Source of the DNA: Nannochloropsis oceanica | Lineage: Eukaryota; Sar; Eustigmatophyceae; Eustigmatales; Monodopsidaceae | NCBI GenBank assembly: GCA_004519485.1 | Contig: CP038119.1 | Location: forward strand, 372,001 to 436,000 | Reading direction: 5' to 3' | Length of the DNA: 64,000 nucleotides | Shown: piece by piece, positions 9,750-21,243 of the stretch | How positions within the stretch are numbered: position 1 is the first letter of the stretch | How the letters are laid out: every line of letters starts with the position of its first letter | Position numbers and translations under genes: made by a program | Notes under the pieces: model-generated | What the model was told of the DNA's origin: nothing | Database searches by the model: none | The model's input: only the letters and a program-made list of their open reading frames with translations

Positions 9750-11072
9750 TCATGCCATTTCCAGCAGGATGCCGCCGTTGCTCTTGGCTCTCCCTCCTCG
9801 CAATGCATGCGAGGCACGCTCGAATGATTGTTCGTCCTCCTCTCCCTCAGCGATAGCAGTCGCACCTCCATTGCCACCACGACCTTCCTCTCCCTCAGCT
9901 GCGACAGCAACAGTAGCAGCAGGAGCTGCAGCTTTATCGTCATCATCATCATTATCATCATCATCATCATGTACGACAGCACCACTGCCCATATCCTCGT
10001 TCGGATAATCACCTTTCCCAGGAAAATAATATTCGTGGAAAAAATACGATTGAACAAATTCTGGTCCCGAATACACGACAGGGTAAGCCCAACTTAACAC
10101 CTCCCCCCCCCTCTCCTCGGGAAACACGTGCCCATTCTTCCTTGCCTCCCCCAGAAAAAAATTGGCCAAATAGAGAGTCAACGCCTGCGCGGAAGGGGAG
10201 TGATTGATAGCCTCGTACGGCCACCATACCACGTCTTCTTTCGCCGTTCCTCCATCTCCCACCTCCTCGACCCCCCATTCAAACAAGGCCTTTTCCGGGT
10301 GAAACTGGACGCCATAAAAAGGCATTCCATTCTTTCCTTCCACCGTTGAGACAAATGGCAAACCCTTTCTGTCTAAATTTGTGGAAAGCACATCAAAGAA
10401 AGATGCTAACGCTGGGGTAACTGCTAAATGGGAGGGCGATACACCCTTGTGGTGGTTGTTGAGCGTTATATTTTGTGTCCGAGCCGCAGTACGCGAGCTA
10501 GGGTTCAGGCCTTGAAATAATCGACTGGTGCTCGCACTTTCAGTAAAAAGTAAGGGCAACGTCAGGTTCCATGCGTCGTAGTCGTTGTCCATCGTAAAGT
10601 GGGGAAGGGACGGATCAGCCTCTTCGGCTTCGGCACATACGGCTTCGACCATCCACTCCAGCCCTAAGCACGTCCCCCAGACAGGGAAGAAATCCCCCGC
10701 CTCATTCGCTTGTCGTGCTCTGAGAAATAAGTGCCTTGCACCCTTGGAGATCAAGCTACTCCCGCCTGGGAAGAGCAGGCCGTTGACGGACGCAAAAATC
10801 GTGTCCAGGTCTTTTGGAGAGGCATCGTACGGAATCGGCAAGACGCGACCGCCCGCACTCTCGACCCATTTGACGTAACTGGCTGCGATATACTCACAGT
10901 CACCGTCACAGGGATGGATGAAAGACTTTTTGGGCTGAGCGACCACGCCAATAACGGGGCCTGTTGTTTGCGGAGTAGCATTCGCTGTCTTCGGCAGAAC
11001 CAGAAGCAAGGCCAGGAAAAGCGAGAAAGGGTTAAGCAGATGCAACATGCTCGACGTCATCCAGATCCTCAT
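9750..11072 (-). CDS. Gamma-glutamyl hydrolase (folate polyglutamate hydrolase, peptidase C26)
   Basis: This enzyme cuts gamma-linked glutamates from folylpolyglutamates in the vacuole, lysosome or outside the cell. The protein is 440 aa. It begins with a clear signal peptide (LFLALLLVLPKTANA). The class-I glutamine-amidotransferase-like fold follows: IGVVAQPKK, YIAASYVKWVESAGGRVLPI, NGLLFPGGSS, the nucleophile in FPVWGTCLGLEWM (Cys), LNNHHKGVSP, and the catalytic His in FYGVQFHPEK. The call is firm up to about residue 370 (FVQSYFFHEYYFPGK). The remaining tail is an Asp run plus Ala/Gly/Glu-rich sequence not found in the family and could be disordered. It has a divergent promoter with the bZIP gene. 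Confidence 0.9.
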   Translation of the reverse strand: MRIWMTSSMLHLLNPFSLFLALLLVLPKTANATPQTTGPVIGVVAQPKKSFIHPCDGDCEYIAASYVKWVESAGGRVLPIPYDASPKDLDTIFASVNGLLFPGGSSLISKGARHLFLRARQANEAGDFFPVWGTCLGLEWMVEAVCAEAEEADPSLPHFTMDNDYDAWNLTLPLLFTESASTSRLFQGLNPSSRTAARTQNITLNNHHKGVSPSHLAVTPALASFFDVLSTNLDRKGLPFVSTVEGKNGMPFYGVQFHPEKALFEWGVEEVGDGGTAKEDVVWWPYEAINHSPSAQALTLYLANFFLGEARKNGHVFPEERGGEVLSWAYPVVYSGPEFVQSYFFHEYYFPGKGDYPNEDMGSGAVVHDDDDDNDDDDDKAAAPAATVAVAAEGEEGRGGNGGATAIAEGEEDEQSFERASHALRGGRAKSNGGILLEMA

Positions 11073-11418
11073 AATTTTGCCTGTGCTATGGTGGTAATGA
11101 TGTGCATGAGTACAGTGTGCTGGTGCGTTTTGCCTGCCCTTGCTTATTTGCCGGCGTCGCGATATGTGTCGTCATCATGCGTGAACGGCGATCGACCCGA
11201 TTTGAGAGGAGACAATTGACTTGGGGGCAATATAAATGCTAACCCCTACTATATTTTCACTCACCAAAGAGAGGAACGTGAAAGGTTCTATCACCTTTCA
11301 CACGACTAGTTGTCAGCCCTGCAAGTGTCTCACAAACGCATCCGTGCCCTTGCCAGTGGTCCTCCTTCCTTGCTAAGACAACGCCGGTCCACCCCGAAAC
11401 TTTTTCACGACGCTCTCT
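11073..11418. promoter_or_regulatory. Divergent promoter region folate hydrolase / bZIP, with a perfect palindrome
   Basis: The 346-bp spacer contains a TATA-like AATATAAAT at about 11229. A perfect inverted repeat, GTGAAAGGT at 11278-11286 and ACCTTTCAC at 11293-11301, is separated by six bases. It could be a dimeric-factor site or a 5'-UTR hairpin of the bZIP mRNA. Confidence 0.45.
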
Positions 11419-12216
11419 ATGTCAGCCCCATCCTACCACTCCCTTGGAAGCGCAAGCAGTAGCAGCAGCAGCAGCACTAGTACTGGCAGCACCAACAGTG
11501 TCGAGGGAGGAGGTAATTCCTGGCCACATCAGCCCATGCCACCAACGGCAGCCCATCGCCCTCAACGCTCGGAGGCTCAATGCGGCACCGACATGAGCAG
11601 CAGCAACAACAGCAGCGGCGGCGGCGGTAGTCAGCAACAAAAAGGCAATAATATAACCGAGGTGGAGCAAGAACACTGCCAGGACGACGAGGCGGAAGAC
11701 GGGGACGGCGAGGGGGAGGGCGAAGAGGAGGGCATGGACGACGAAACCAAGCGGCAGAAACGCCTGGAGTTGAATCGAAAAGCAGCACACGAAAGCCGGA
11801 AACGGAAGAAAGCAAAATATCAGCAACTTGTCGAGTAAGTGATGGACGGAGCAGCCTTATTTGTAAAGTAGCGAAACGTGTGTTTCTGTACCTTGCATAA
11901 CACAATGAACACGTTTCACCCTTCCTCCTTCCATTCCTCCCTCTCTCTCGCCCTCCCTCCCTTTATCTTTTATCACAGAACACTTCAAACCCTGCGTACC
12001 GACACTCTGCAGCTCTCCGCGCAGAATGACTTGATGCGACAGCAGCTAGCCACGCCCCAAGCAACCAAGTACACGCCCGAAAAAGAAGAGCTGGAAAAAG
12101 AGAACAAACAATTAAGGAATGCGCTTTTGATGGCCTTGCAGGCGTTGGGAGAGGACGAGGAGGATGGAGAGGGGGAACGACAGCCACCAGCTCTACAGAA
12201 GGTGAAGGAGACATGA
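11419..12216 (+). CDS. bZIP transcription factor
   Basis: This is a nuclear DNA-binding dimer. Exon 1 is 11419..11834 with donor GTAAGT, exon 2 is 11979..12216 after ATCACAG; the codon GA|A is split and 217 aa result. A Ser/Gly/Asn-rich head and an acidic block precede the basic region LELNRKAAHESRKRKKAKYQ, which has the NxxxAxxxSR core of bZIPs (N-RKA-AHESR). The leucine zipper continues across the intron (QQLVETLQTLRTDTLQLSAQ), with a second helix (KEELEKENKQLRNALLMAL). The intron therefore falls between basic region and zipper. Confidence 0.85.
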
Positions 12217-12649
12217 ATTCTTGCATGCTGAAGAAAAAGGAGAAGATGGGGTAGATAAGGCGGTATGGAGGTTTGAATGGTGTGTGCCTGTCCTTTCTAG
12301 GTATGTCTGCCTGCAAGGAGGGGGAGGATAATGATGAATATTCAAAATGTGTGTATGTAGGCACAGTTTTTTGAGGGGAGTGCGAGACGAAGGACACAAC
12401 ACAAAGACTGCAGCAGAGAAACGAAACGAAACAAACAGAGGCTCGTACAGTAGTGCAGTCATTTTTCATAGGGGAAAATAACAACGACTAAACACGAATA
12501 ATGATGTAAAGTGAACCAAGATAAAGTTTCTCCCCTTCCCCTCACAAATCGGCTGCGACGTTTCGGATGTGAAAGTATCGTTGCGTGAGCCTTTTAACTT
12601 TAGTCCACTTCCCCCCCCCCCTCCGGCCTATCTTTCTTTCTTGCCCTGA
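12217..12649. other. Convergent 3' spacer bZIP / PEX22
   Basis: This 433-bp spacer holds only the facing 3' ends. A CAAAACGAAACGAAACAAAC-like A-rich stretch and a C10 run are visible; there is no gene. Confidence 0.4.
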
Positions 12650-13195
12650 TCACCGCTGTCGTTGCTGTTGCTGTTGCTGTAGCTGCAGCTGAGACCTGGT
12701 TGTCGGCATCGTGGGTGGCGGCAACAGCGCGAGCAACGCCCCCAGGGAAGAAATAACTCTCAATTTGCTTTTCTGTGAAGCGATGGTAGACGGAGAAGAA
12801 GCAGAGGAGGAAGAAGAAAAAGAAGGAGAAGAGGAGGAGGAAAAAGAAGGAGAAGAGGAGGAGGAAGAGGATGAGGAAGAGGAGGAGGATGAGGAGGAGG
12901 ACGAGGAGGAGGACGAGAAGGAGGTGTCCACCAGGAGAAGTCGCGGAAGGAAGGGGAGGAGGTTCGAAAGTACGAGCTGGTCGTGATCGATATGGAGATG
13001 GGGCTTGAGCTGCCGAGCTATCGCTTGTTTTCCCACAAAAGTGGAATGGAAGAGGATTTTCTGGTTGGGAGGAGAAAGGGAGGGAGGGGGGGGAAGGTGA
13101 GGGCAGGCTCTTTAAGATCGATCGATGCCTGCAAGATGGTTACACATCCACCCTTTATTCACTTCTTGAATGCGTACATGTGCCATAACAGCCTC

Positions 13196-13228
<33 letters not shown>

Positions 13229-13609
13229 CGCATCCATCCCCCTTACCATCCCCTCCCTCCGTAGCAAGGCCATGACCCGTGCCCTTTCCGCATCGCCTAC
13301 TGGACCCTCTGGTGCATGCACGATTAAGAAGACATCCGCAAATTCAAGCAACAGTCGCAACGCATCGAGAGCCTGGGGAACGAAGCTACTGGTGTTTGCA
13401 CTATATGTACTGGCGCAGGTGCTGTTGCTGCTGCCTCTGCTGTCCGCGTTCTCCTCTCCCAGGAGGAGCACGCCATGCGTCGTGATTGTGACGGGGCTGC
13501 CATAACTCAATCCTAATTCTTTTTGCAGCGCTTTGGCACGGATGGACATGGGTCTGGAAGGGACAGCTGTGGCGGCTGCTTTCCTAGTGTTGCTTCCTTG
13601 TCCCTGCCG

Positions 13610-13640
<31 letters not shown>

Positions 13641-13756
13641 AGCATATCGATGGAAGGCGTGCGAAAGCATCCGGCAATGAGGACGGCGAGGAGGAGCGTG
13701 AGGAAGAAGAGCATCACCAAGTCACCTTCATTGGCGCTATTGCCGCTGCTCGGCAT
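12650..13756 (-). CDS. PEX22-like peroxisome biogenesis protein
   Basis: Pex22 anchors the ubiquitin-conjugating enzyme Pex4 on the peroxisome for recycling of the import receptor Pex5. Exon 1 is 13756..13163 and exon 2 is 13060..12650 (intron GTGAAT...CCAACCAG, phase 0), giving 334 aa. An N-terminal membrane anchor (LFFLTLLLAVLIAGCF) precedes polyQ. Then come KELGLSYGSPVTITTHGVLL, LRLLLEFADVFLIVHAPEG and, across the splice, KILFHSTFVGKQAIARQLKP plus HLHID. The last block matches plant PEX22 (KVLFCST, VRQLEP, HID). The C-terminus has a long Ser run from CTC repeats. Exon 2 alone lacks an ATG, so the splice is needed. The motif match is strong but the family is divergent. Confidence 0.75.
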
Positions 13757-14155
13757 GGTGCTTTGCTTGTGTGGACGGCGCGCTGTATGTGTCGTGTGGT
13801 GGAGTGAGGAGGGTCATAATACTGCTAGCTCCTCGCGCTCGCTCGAAATAGTGGGCGAGGGGGGTGACAGCCCACAGCCGGCACATTTCTAGTGGGCCAG
13901 GTATCAAGAGGAAATGGCAAAGGACGGGTAGGAGGCGGGAGGATGTGTAGTGTAATGACCAGAATAAGTCCAAACGAAGACAAAGCAAAGGCCACAAAAC
14001 CTTCTCGCCCTCTTCGAGCTCTCCTCTCCAATATCCATGAGATCGAAAGAGTGCTTGCTTATCTTTTTTCCTTCATTTAAATCTTTATTTCATACTTTAA
14101 ATGGCTAAGCACAAGCCTTTTTACATACACTTTTACTTCCATCAAAATTCTCCCC
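13757..14155. other. Spacer PEX22 / GPATCH4-like gene
   Basis: About 400 bp between tandem minus-strand genes: the PEX22 promoter and the 3' end of the G-patch gene. No other feature is seen. Confidence 0.4.
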
Positions 14156-15707
14156 CTAGCCCCTCTCCTCCATCCTACTCCTCTTACTCGTCCCCTTGTC
14201 CTGTGGCACTACCTCCTCATCGTCCTCCTTGCGAACAGCCTTTTTCTTCTTGTCTTTTTTCTTCCTCGCCATCACCACAACTTTCTCCTCCTTTTCCTTT
14301 GCCTCATCCTCCACCGCATCCACCGCCGCACCCCACTCCTTCCGCTTCCTCTTCCTCTCCTTCCTCTTTTCATCCTTCCCTTCCCGCTCCTCCACCACCA
14401 CCACCTCCTTCTTCTCCACTACTCTGAGCGCTGTCACTGTTGCTGTTGACGATGCTGCTTCTGCTGCTGGCAATACATAAAGAGGGTCGTGGGTGCTGAT
14501 CAGCGTTGCCGTCTCTGTCCGTTCCCACTTAGCCTTTTGAGTGGCACGGGCCCGCATACCTGTGGGTGGAAGAGGGAGGAAAAGAGGGGGAAAGAAAAGG
14601 GAAAGTGGGAGGGAGGCAGGCTTCTTATAAGGAAAAAAAATGAAAAACAGCTTATTTATAGAGCTCAAAGGGTGAAGAGATATAGGGAGGGAGGGAGGGC
14701 GGGAGGAGGGGCGGGAGAGAGAGCGGGAGGGAGGGCGGGAAGGAGGGAAAGACGTAAGTCCTGATTGACCACATTGACTCAGCCACCCATTTAACCTATT
14801 ATTATCCCTCCCTCCCACCCTCCCTCCCTCCCTCCCTCCTTCCCTTCACAATCACCAAATACAAACTTACCCATTCGCTTTCCCCCCGTGGCCTTGAACA
14901 TATCTTCGTAGCTCAGCACGGTTCTCTCTCCTCCTCCCCACCCTCCTCTTCCTCCTCCTGCCACAGCTGCAGCCGCCTTCAACTTTTCCTTCTTACTGTC
15001 CTTCTTTCCTTTCTTCTTTTGCTTTTTTTCCCTCTTTTTCCTCCTCCCCTTGTCTTTCTTCTTTCTCTTCTCTCCATCCTCCTCCTCCTCCCCCTCACTG
15101 CTGCTACTGCTATCATTCTCCACAGCCTTGAGGCTTTTCAGCGCACTTTCAAAAGAGTTAAACCACCAGCTTTCTTGTCCCTTGTTTCGATCATGTTCTT
15201 CGATTCCCAAGCCCGCGCTTTCTTCGCGTTGTTTTACCTGAGGGCCGAGAAGGAGGGAGGGAGGAGGGAGGGAAATGGTTGGTCAGCGCACAATTGGAAA
15301 GAGCTGAGGGTGAAAAGTGTGAATTGATAATGTTCGACATTGCTGGAAGTGGTGCCATGCCTGTGATTAATCTCTTTAGGCAAGCAGCATATGCGCATGA
15401 ATCACAAGTCGCAGTCCTTGCCTTTCCACGTGATGAGGCGAACTGGTTTTTCAAAAATACCGGGCCAATTGAGGAGAAGCCACACAGCCAAACACATCTC
15501 CCCGCAGTGTACACACAGACACACGCACAGCATCTTTCCTACCTTGACGTAGTTCTTGATGCCGTCCTCGTTCTTGCCCAAGCCCTTGCCTTCGGACCAG
15601 CCATGCTTCATCAGCACCTTTTTTGCCCAATCACTCATCTTGCTGCCACTGACATGGTTGATCCGGCTACCCAAGTCCGCCATCCCCCGCTTGCCGACAA
15701 GTTCCAT
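14156..15707 (-). CDS. GPATCH4-like G-patch domain protein
   Basis: G-patch proteins bind RNA and activate DEAH helicases; GPATCH4 is nucleolar. Three exons (15707..15543, 15237..14871, 14559..14156) join in frame to 311 aa. The G-patch is at residues ~20-60: WAKKVLMKHGWSEGKGLGKN then GIKNYVKVKQREESAGLG across intron 1. WWFNSFESALKSL follows. A Lys-rich helix leads to LSYEDMFKATGGKRMGMRAR across intron 2, which mirrors the SYDQMFRATGGR block of GPATCH4. The C-terminus is highly basic and nucleolar-like. Intron 2 has GGGA repeats by the donor and TCCC repeats towards the acceptor. Confidence 0.82.
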
Positions 15708-16766
15708 TGCTTCCAGCTGTCAAGGTATGTGTTTCCATGGGTCGGAAGATTATTAGATAGAAGAGGGGCTGGGGGAATGTGAGGGGGCGTCGAGCGAGAT
15801 GCACGTTCGCGCCGGTTCTTTTTCTTCGATGTAACTTCCATCACGTAAATGTCAGTGAAACTTATGTACCACGTGTCATGTTCGGTTGTTAATACTCTGC
15901 GGCGTGATATATGTGAAAGAATATAAGATGATATATGTCACGCTAGCATCCCTTCACTCGAGAGCAGGCGGACAGCTCTCGCCCAACCAACCACCAGCGA
16001 TGCCTCCGCGTGGAGTGATGCGCCTTGGAGTGGATTTCGTTACAGTAAACGCCTCCACTGACGTTGGGATAGCGCGTTGTAGCATCCTTAGCCAGTGGCT
16101 ATCTGCCTGCTCCACCAGCGTGGATAAACACACGTTGGTATGTGGGCAGCGAGCGTCCATGCTCTGGACGGGTCAAGCGGGGCTTGTTTGGCTTGGCAAA
16201 GTGATGCAGTTCCTACGAGGAAGCTTGCAACAGCCCGGACCCTGCAGTAGTCTAACGGGTTGGTGTTGTGCCGCGCGCACGTGCTTTGTGCACGCTATGG
16301 GCGTACCCTGATTCAGGCATATTTTCGCCTGGTTTCCGTGCTATGTATACGCGGGGGGGGGGCGACCGGTGGTAGTCCCTGATATGACCTGTGATTGATT
16401 TACATTAACAACCCATAATAGAAAGATGAAGGCTATTCCTCATTATCAACATCTTGGCTTCATCACTCCAGCAACACCCTGTCTGACTCATTTCCACCAC
16501 CATGCCCACACACACACTATTTCGTAGACATACAGAACTCGGCTACTAGATCCAGTGGTCTCTCCCTGGTATTTTGCATCGCCGTCCCTGTTCACTTTTT
16601 TCCTTGGACCGTTCGAGCACGCACACAACACGATTAAGAAGCAACAGCAGTCTCTTTTGTCTGCCCTCGCGCCCGCAAGTGTCACCAACACAAGATCCTG
16701 CGCGCACGCACACAATTATTCACATACCCCAAGCCTGCGAGCCAGTAGGCCCTTCCACACCACTGC
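15708..16766. promoter_or_regulatory. Divergent region G-patch gene / R2R3-MYB
   Basis: A 1.06-kb spacer with two divergent promoters. A 141-codon open frame (15886-16311) has no recognisable domain and unlikely composition. Nothing else is supported. Confidence 0.4.
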
Positions 16767-16829
16767 ATGGACCAGCACCAAGCAGACCCACCCGTGCCAT
16801 CCATCACTAACAACAACAAGAACAACAAG

Positions 16830-16879
<50 letters not shown>

Positions 16880-18180
16880 CGCCACAAGCAACCACAACGC
16901 CAACGATAACAACAACGCCAACAGTCCCAGCATCCATATGTCCCCCGGATTTCCCTCTCCTCCCTTCGGCCATCCGGCCGCCTCTCTCTATGGCATGAAT
17001 TTCCCCCAAGGCCCTCCTGGCAGTGCACCTAACATGCATGCAATGTTTGGTAGTGGTGCTCCGGGCATGGGAGGAGTAGGAGGAATGGTTAGCCCGTTCA
17101 ACCCTCACGGAGTCCCTCACCATCTTCACCAGCTTCACCACAATATGAGTGGTGGTGCTGGTGCAGGAGGAGGCGGGGGGGAAGGACGGCTTCGACCGAC
17201 GGTGGGAGGCCCGATGGTGTCTAGTGGCCCACTTGTGGGAGGAACAGAGAAGAGACGGGCGGTGAGGAAGTGGCGTCCGCAGGAGGATGAGTTGTTGACG
17301 GCGTTGGTGAGGGAGTATGGGACGAAGCATTGGGGCATTATCTGCACGAAATTTGAGGGGAGGACGGGGAAGCAGTGTCGGGAGCGGTGGCATAATCAGG
17401 TACGTGCCCTCCTTCCCTCCCTCCCTCCATTCTCTTCTTTGATTTGTCCCACTTATGCCTACAGGTTCAATCTCTAAAATAACTTCGGTGAAACACAGCA
17501 CACTCACCATTCCTCTCCTTCCCTCACTCCCTCCCTCCCCTCTAGCTGGACCCCCACATCAAGAAAGAGGCCTGGTCGAAAGAAGAGGAGGATCTGCTGC
17601 TCAAGGCACACCAACAATTTGGAAATCGCTGGGCGGAGATCGCCAAGGTTTTGCCTGGACGAACGGACAATGCGATCAAGAACAGGTAAAGAGGCGGGGG
17701 GAGGGGAAAGGGAGGGGCAGGTGGGTGGGTGATGGGATGCGAAGGAAGGGGGGATCGCTGGATGCATTGCCTGCTCCCGTCATTGTTAAAACTACGTGGG
17801 CAACAATATGAGTATACATCTATAACAGTACGTGGCACATTCTCACAAATCCTCCCTCCCTCTCTCCCTCCCTCCCTCCCTCCCTCCCATCCTAGGTGGA
17901 ACTCCGCCAAGCGCCGCCTTTCCCGTCAGTCCTACCCCGACGGTGAAGGGATCGATCACGATGACGACGATCCATCCGATGATGACACTGAGGACGACGA
18001 GGAGGGAGAGAGAGGGAAAGGGGGAAGTAAGAAGGCGGCGCCGATCTTTCTGAACTCGGTTGTTAAGAAGAAGGAAGGAGGGGAGGGAGGGGGGGAGGGA
18101 GGGGGGATTCGACCCGGGAGTAGTGCGTCGGGGATTCTGCCGACGATAAGCATCGGTGGAGGGGGGGGGGGGTTGATGAA

Positions 18181-18212
<32 letters not shown>

Positions 18213-18972
18213 GCGGAAGGAGTCCGCAGGGCTTTGCGGGCCTGTCCCGGAGCCGCGGGGCTTCTCCTTTCTCTCCCCTTGGTGCCACTGGAGGAGCAGG
18301 GTTAAAGGGACCTGGCCTTGCTAATCTCAACATGAATTGGAACAACACCAACACCAGCAGCAACAACAGCAGCAGCAACAGCAACAGCAACAACCAAATG
18401 ATGGCTTTGCAAGGATTCTTTAACAAGGCCCAAATGAACGCCATGGCTGCTGCTGCTGCTGCTGCTGCTGCTGCAGGCGCTGGTGGTCCCGGCGGCCTCA
18501 CCTTCCCCTCCAACATGAATTTTACTCCCTTGAACGCCTTCGGACAGCCGTCTTTTGGCCCCTCTCAACGTCACCCCCATAATGGCGCCGACCCTTGTAC
18601 TTTCCCCGCTGGGAACTTCGCTCTTCCTTCCTCCGGACCTCCCGGTTTCCCCTTCTTCGATTTTAATACCGCAGCCGCAGCCGCCGCCGCCGCCGCCGCC
18701 GCAGGCCAGTTTTCGGGCTTTCCCATGGGTCCTCCTCATGGGCCAAGCCCCTTTTCTCCGTTGAACGCCTACCAGATGGCATTATTCCAGCAACAACAGC
18801 AGCAGCAGCAGCAGCAGCAGCAGTTGCAGTTGGCCCTAGCTGCGCAACATCAACAGCACCAACAAGAACAACAACATAATAGTCAACAACATAATAGCCA
18901 ACAACAACAAAACCAACAACACCAGCAGCAACAAACGCAAGAACAACAACAACAACAACAACAACAACAACT

Positions 18973-19045
<73 letters not shown>

Positions 19046-19713
19046 CTACAACAACTACAACAACTACAACAACAACAACAACAACAACAACAACTACAAC
19101 AACAACAACAACAACAACAAAACCAACATCGGCAGCACCAGCAACAAGAACAGCATTTAAATCTCAAAAACGCAGGAGGGGCCACAGTAACAGTCACCGC
19201 TCAAGACCAGGGCTCGAAGGAGGGAGGGGGGGGGGATTCGCTGCCTCTGCCCTTGGGCACGTCTACCTCTCCCACAGGTACAGTCAGTGGAGCTGCTGCG
19301 ACAGCTACTACTCCTGGGAATGATAGCCCAGGCACCTCCCCCCGAGGCAACCAGCCCACTTACAAGAGCACCTATCCCGGCAACACCAGTGGTACTAGCA
19401 GTACCAGCAGCACCAGCAGCAACAACATGTGTGCGGAAAAGAAACCTAAGGCCCCTGGAGATGAGACCGACGTGCTTGCTGCTCTTGTTTCTCTCGGCTC
19501 CCACCCTCGTTCCTCCTCCTCTGCTTCAAATTCACCCAAGGGGAGCACGAACAGCAGCAGTGGCAACAGTGATTGTGGGAGTGTTGGAGGGGGAGAGGGA
19601 GGGAAGAAGGAAGTTAATATGGGAGTGCAAGGCGAGGAGGAAGAGGAGGAGGAACTAGATGATGATTTGAGGATAGAGGACGATGAAGAGGAAGAGACAA
19701 AAGCAGCTGCTGC

Positions 19714-19746
<33 letters not shown>

Positions 19747-20038
19747 CACGGTGGATGGTGGGAAAGAAGGAGAGGCCGGGGCCACAGTAGCAGACTCGGA
19801 GGAGAGCAGCTGTAGTAGGAAGCGAAAGGCTGAGGATAGAATGGAAGGAGGAGCAGGCGGGGTTGAAGCAGCGACGGCTTCAACCAAGAAGGTAAAGGAA
19901 GAGGGCGAGGGAGAGGGCGTAGAATTGGGCACGCAAAAGACGACAGCGACAACGGCATTGAAGAAGAAGTTGGCAGAGGAGAAGGAGGGGGAGGCTGGGG
20001 AGGTGGGAGGGGTGACCGTAAAGGAGCGAGGTCAGTAA
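16767..20038 (+). CDS. R2R3-MYB transcription factor with long polyQ tracts
   Basis: Three exons (16767..17399, 17546..17685, 17896..20038) give 971 aa. R2 spans ~161-212 ([36 protein letters not shown]) and R3 ~212-260 ([31 protein letters not shown]); all regularly spaced Trp are present. Intron 1 sits exactly between R2 and R3, intron 2 in the last helix of R3 (AG|G). Before the domain is a poly-Asn run of AAC codons. After it come a Gly/Ser-rich region, poly-Ala runs and more than 100 Gln in several blocks (18790-19130), then an acidic Ser-rich tail. The low-complexity regions may act as activation or condensate-forming segments (inference). Confidence 0.9.
16803..16880. repeat. (AAC)n coding microsatellite
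   Basis: Mostly AAC/AAG triplets encoding about 24 Asn with a few Lys in the MYB head. Confidence 0.9.
18790..19130. repeat. (CAA/CAG)n coding repeat
   Basis: The first block (18790-18826) is mainly CAG; the longest block (18949-19120) is almost pure CAA with occasional CTA (Leu) interruptions, so separate expansions are likely. Confidence 0.9.
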
Positions 20039-21243
20039 GAAATAAAGATTTATTCGTACTTCCTTCGTAGTAAACGTCAGAGAAGAGATAAGGATGCAGA
20101 AAGAGAAGAGTCTCCCACCATCATTAAGTTTCCTTATTTCACCCATCCACCCCAAACACACAACCACCACTCGAGAGGGAAAGAATGCACAGATGTTGCA
20201 TTTTTGGCTCTTGTGAAAATTTCTTAATTCATCGCACTATCTATATTATGTCTATGTGCGCGAGTGAAATTGAAGTGTTATGGACGGAACATATTTGAAA
20301 GTTGAGAGACAGGAGGTTGGGAATACGGAGAGAAATATAAGGGGGAAGGAATATGAGACGGGTGAGTACGCGTGTGTTGTCCTTTGCTTGGAGGTCCGTG
20401 AAGGCACGAGCTCGCACTTAGGGCAGAGGAGGAGGGCTTGAATATACAGACAATACGACCTTATGAAGGTTTGTGGAAAGAGAGGGTGGGAAGAAGAAGA
20501 TAAAGGTGGAGAAAAAAAGGAGGAGAAGGATAAGTAAGAGAATAAAAGACCGACAGAAAAGAGGGTTAGGAAGAGGCATGTGTATAGAAATATATTTTTT
20601 GGTTTTTCCTCCATCAGCGCATGGGGTCAGCTCGGCACAGCGGCTCGAGTGAGAGGAAGGAATAGAAAGGAAGAGAGAGGTGGGAAAGGGGGTATGTCGG
20701 CGTAGCGCGCTTGGGAGCTGGCAGGGTGACAAACGTGCGAGAGCCATAAACGAAAGAGTAAAAGAGACGGAGAGAAAATAAGGAGAGAGAAGTAGAGGCT
20801 GGAAAACGTATAAACACGGAGAGATAGATAGAGGGAGATAAAAAGAGAAGGGACAATCTCGAAAATAAATAATCATTCATTCATGTGGTTCCCATCCTCC
20901 GTCGGCGAAGAGATTGAAAAGGGCGTGAGTCGAAAGGGAAAGGTTACGAGGACGAGATAAGTCATAGGGAGAGTAAGATATAGAAAAAGAAGGAAAAGAA
21001 GCAAGAGATGCCAACAACATGATCAACCGCAATACATGAGTACCACGATAGCCACGCTACTTTATCCCCTCCTAATTGGTGAATTAGTCGTCAATTTAAT
21101 TGTGTGCGCTCTTTTACTGGCATTATTGTCTCTAACTTTGTACATTTGTCAGTCTTATAACGAGCCCACGCAAAGAGAATATTATTTTCCGATTTCACAA
21201 TTTTGATTTCGTCTTTTTCCTCACTTTGCCCTCACATGTCTTT
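20039..21243. other. Convergent 3' spacer after the MYB gene
   Basis: This 1.2-kb stretch is purine-rich on the plus strand and has no supported gene. It holds the MYB 3' UTR and the 3' UTR of the small minus-strand gene. Minus-strand open frames here are pyrimidine-rich and look non-coding. Confidence 0.4.

Noticed and set aside
15886-16311. 141-codon plus-strand open frame
   Set aside because: No domain, no splice support, composition like the surrounding spacer.
17729-17895. Longer MYB exon 3 starting at 17729
   Set aside because: It reads through the CCCT-rich intron; the splice at 17896 restores the R3 helix (KNRW).
18883-19197. Cys-rich open frame on the minus strand
   Set aside because: Antisense of the CAA tract in the MYB gene (TTG/TGT); no real cysteine-rich protein.
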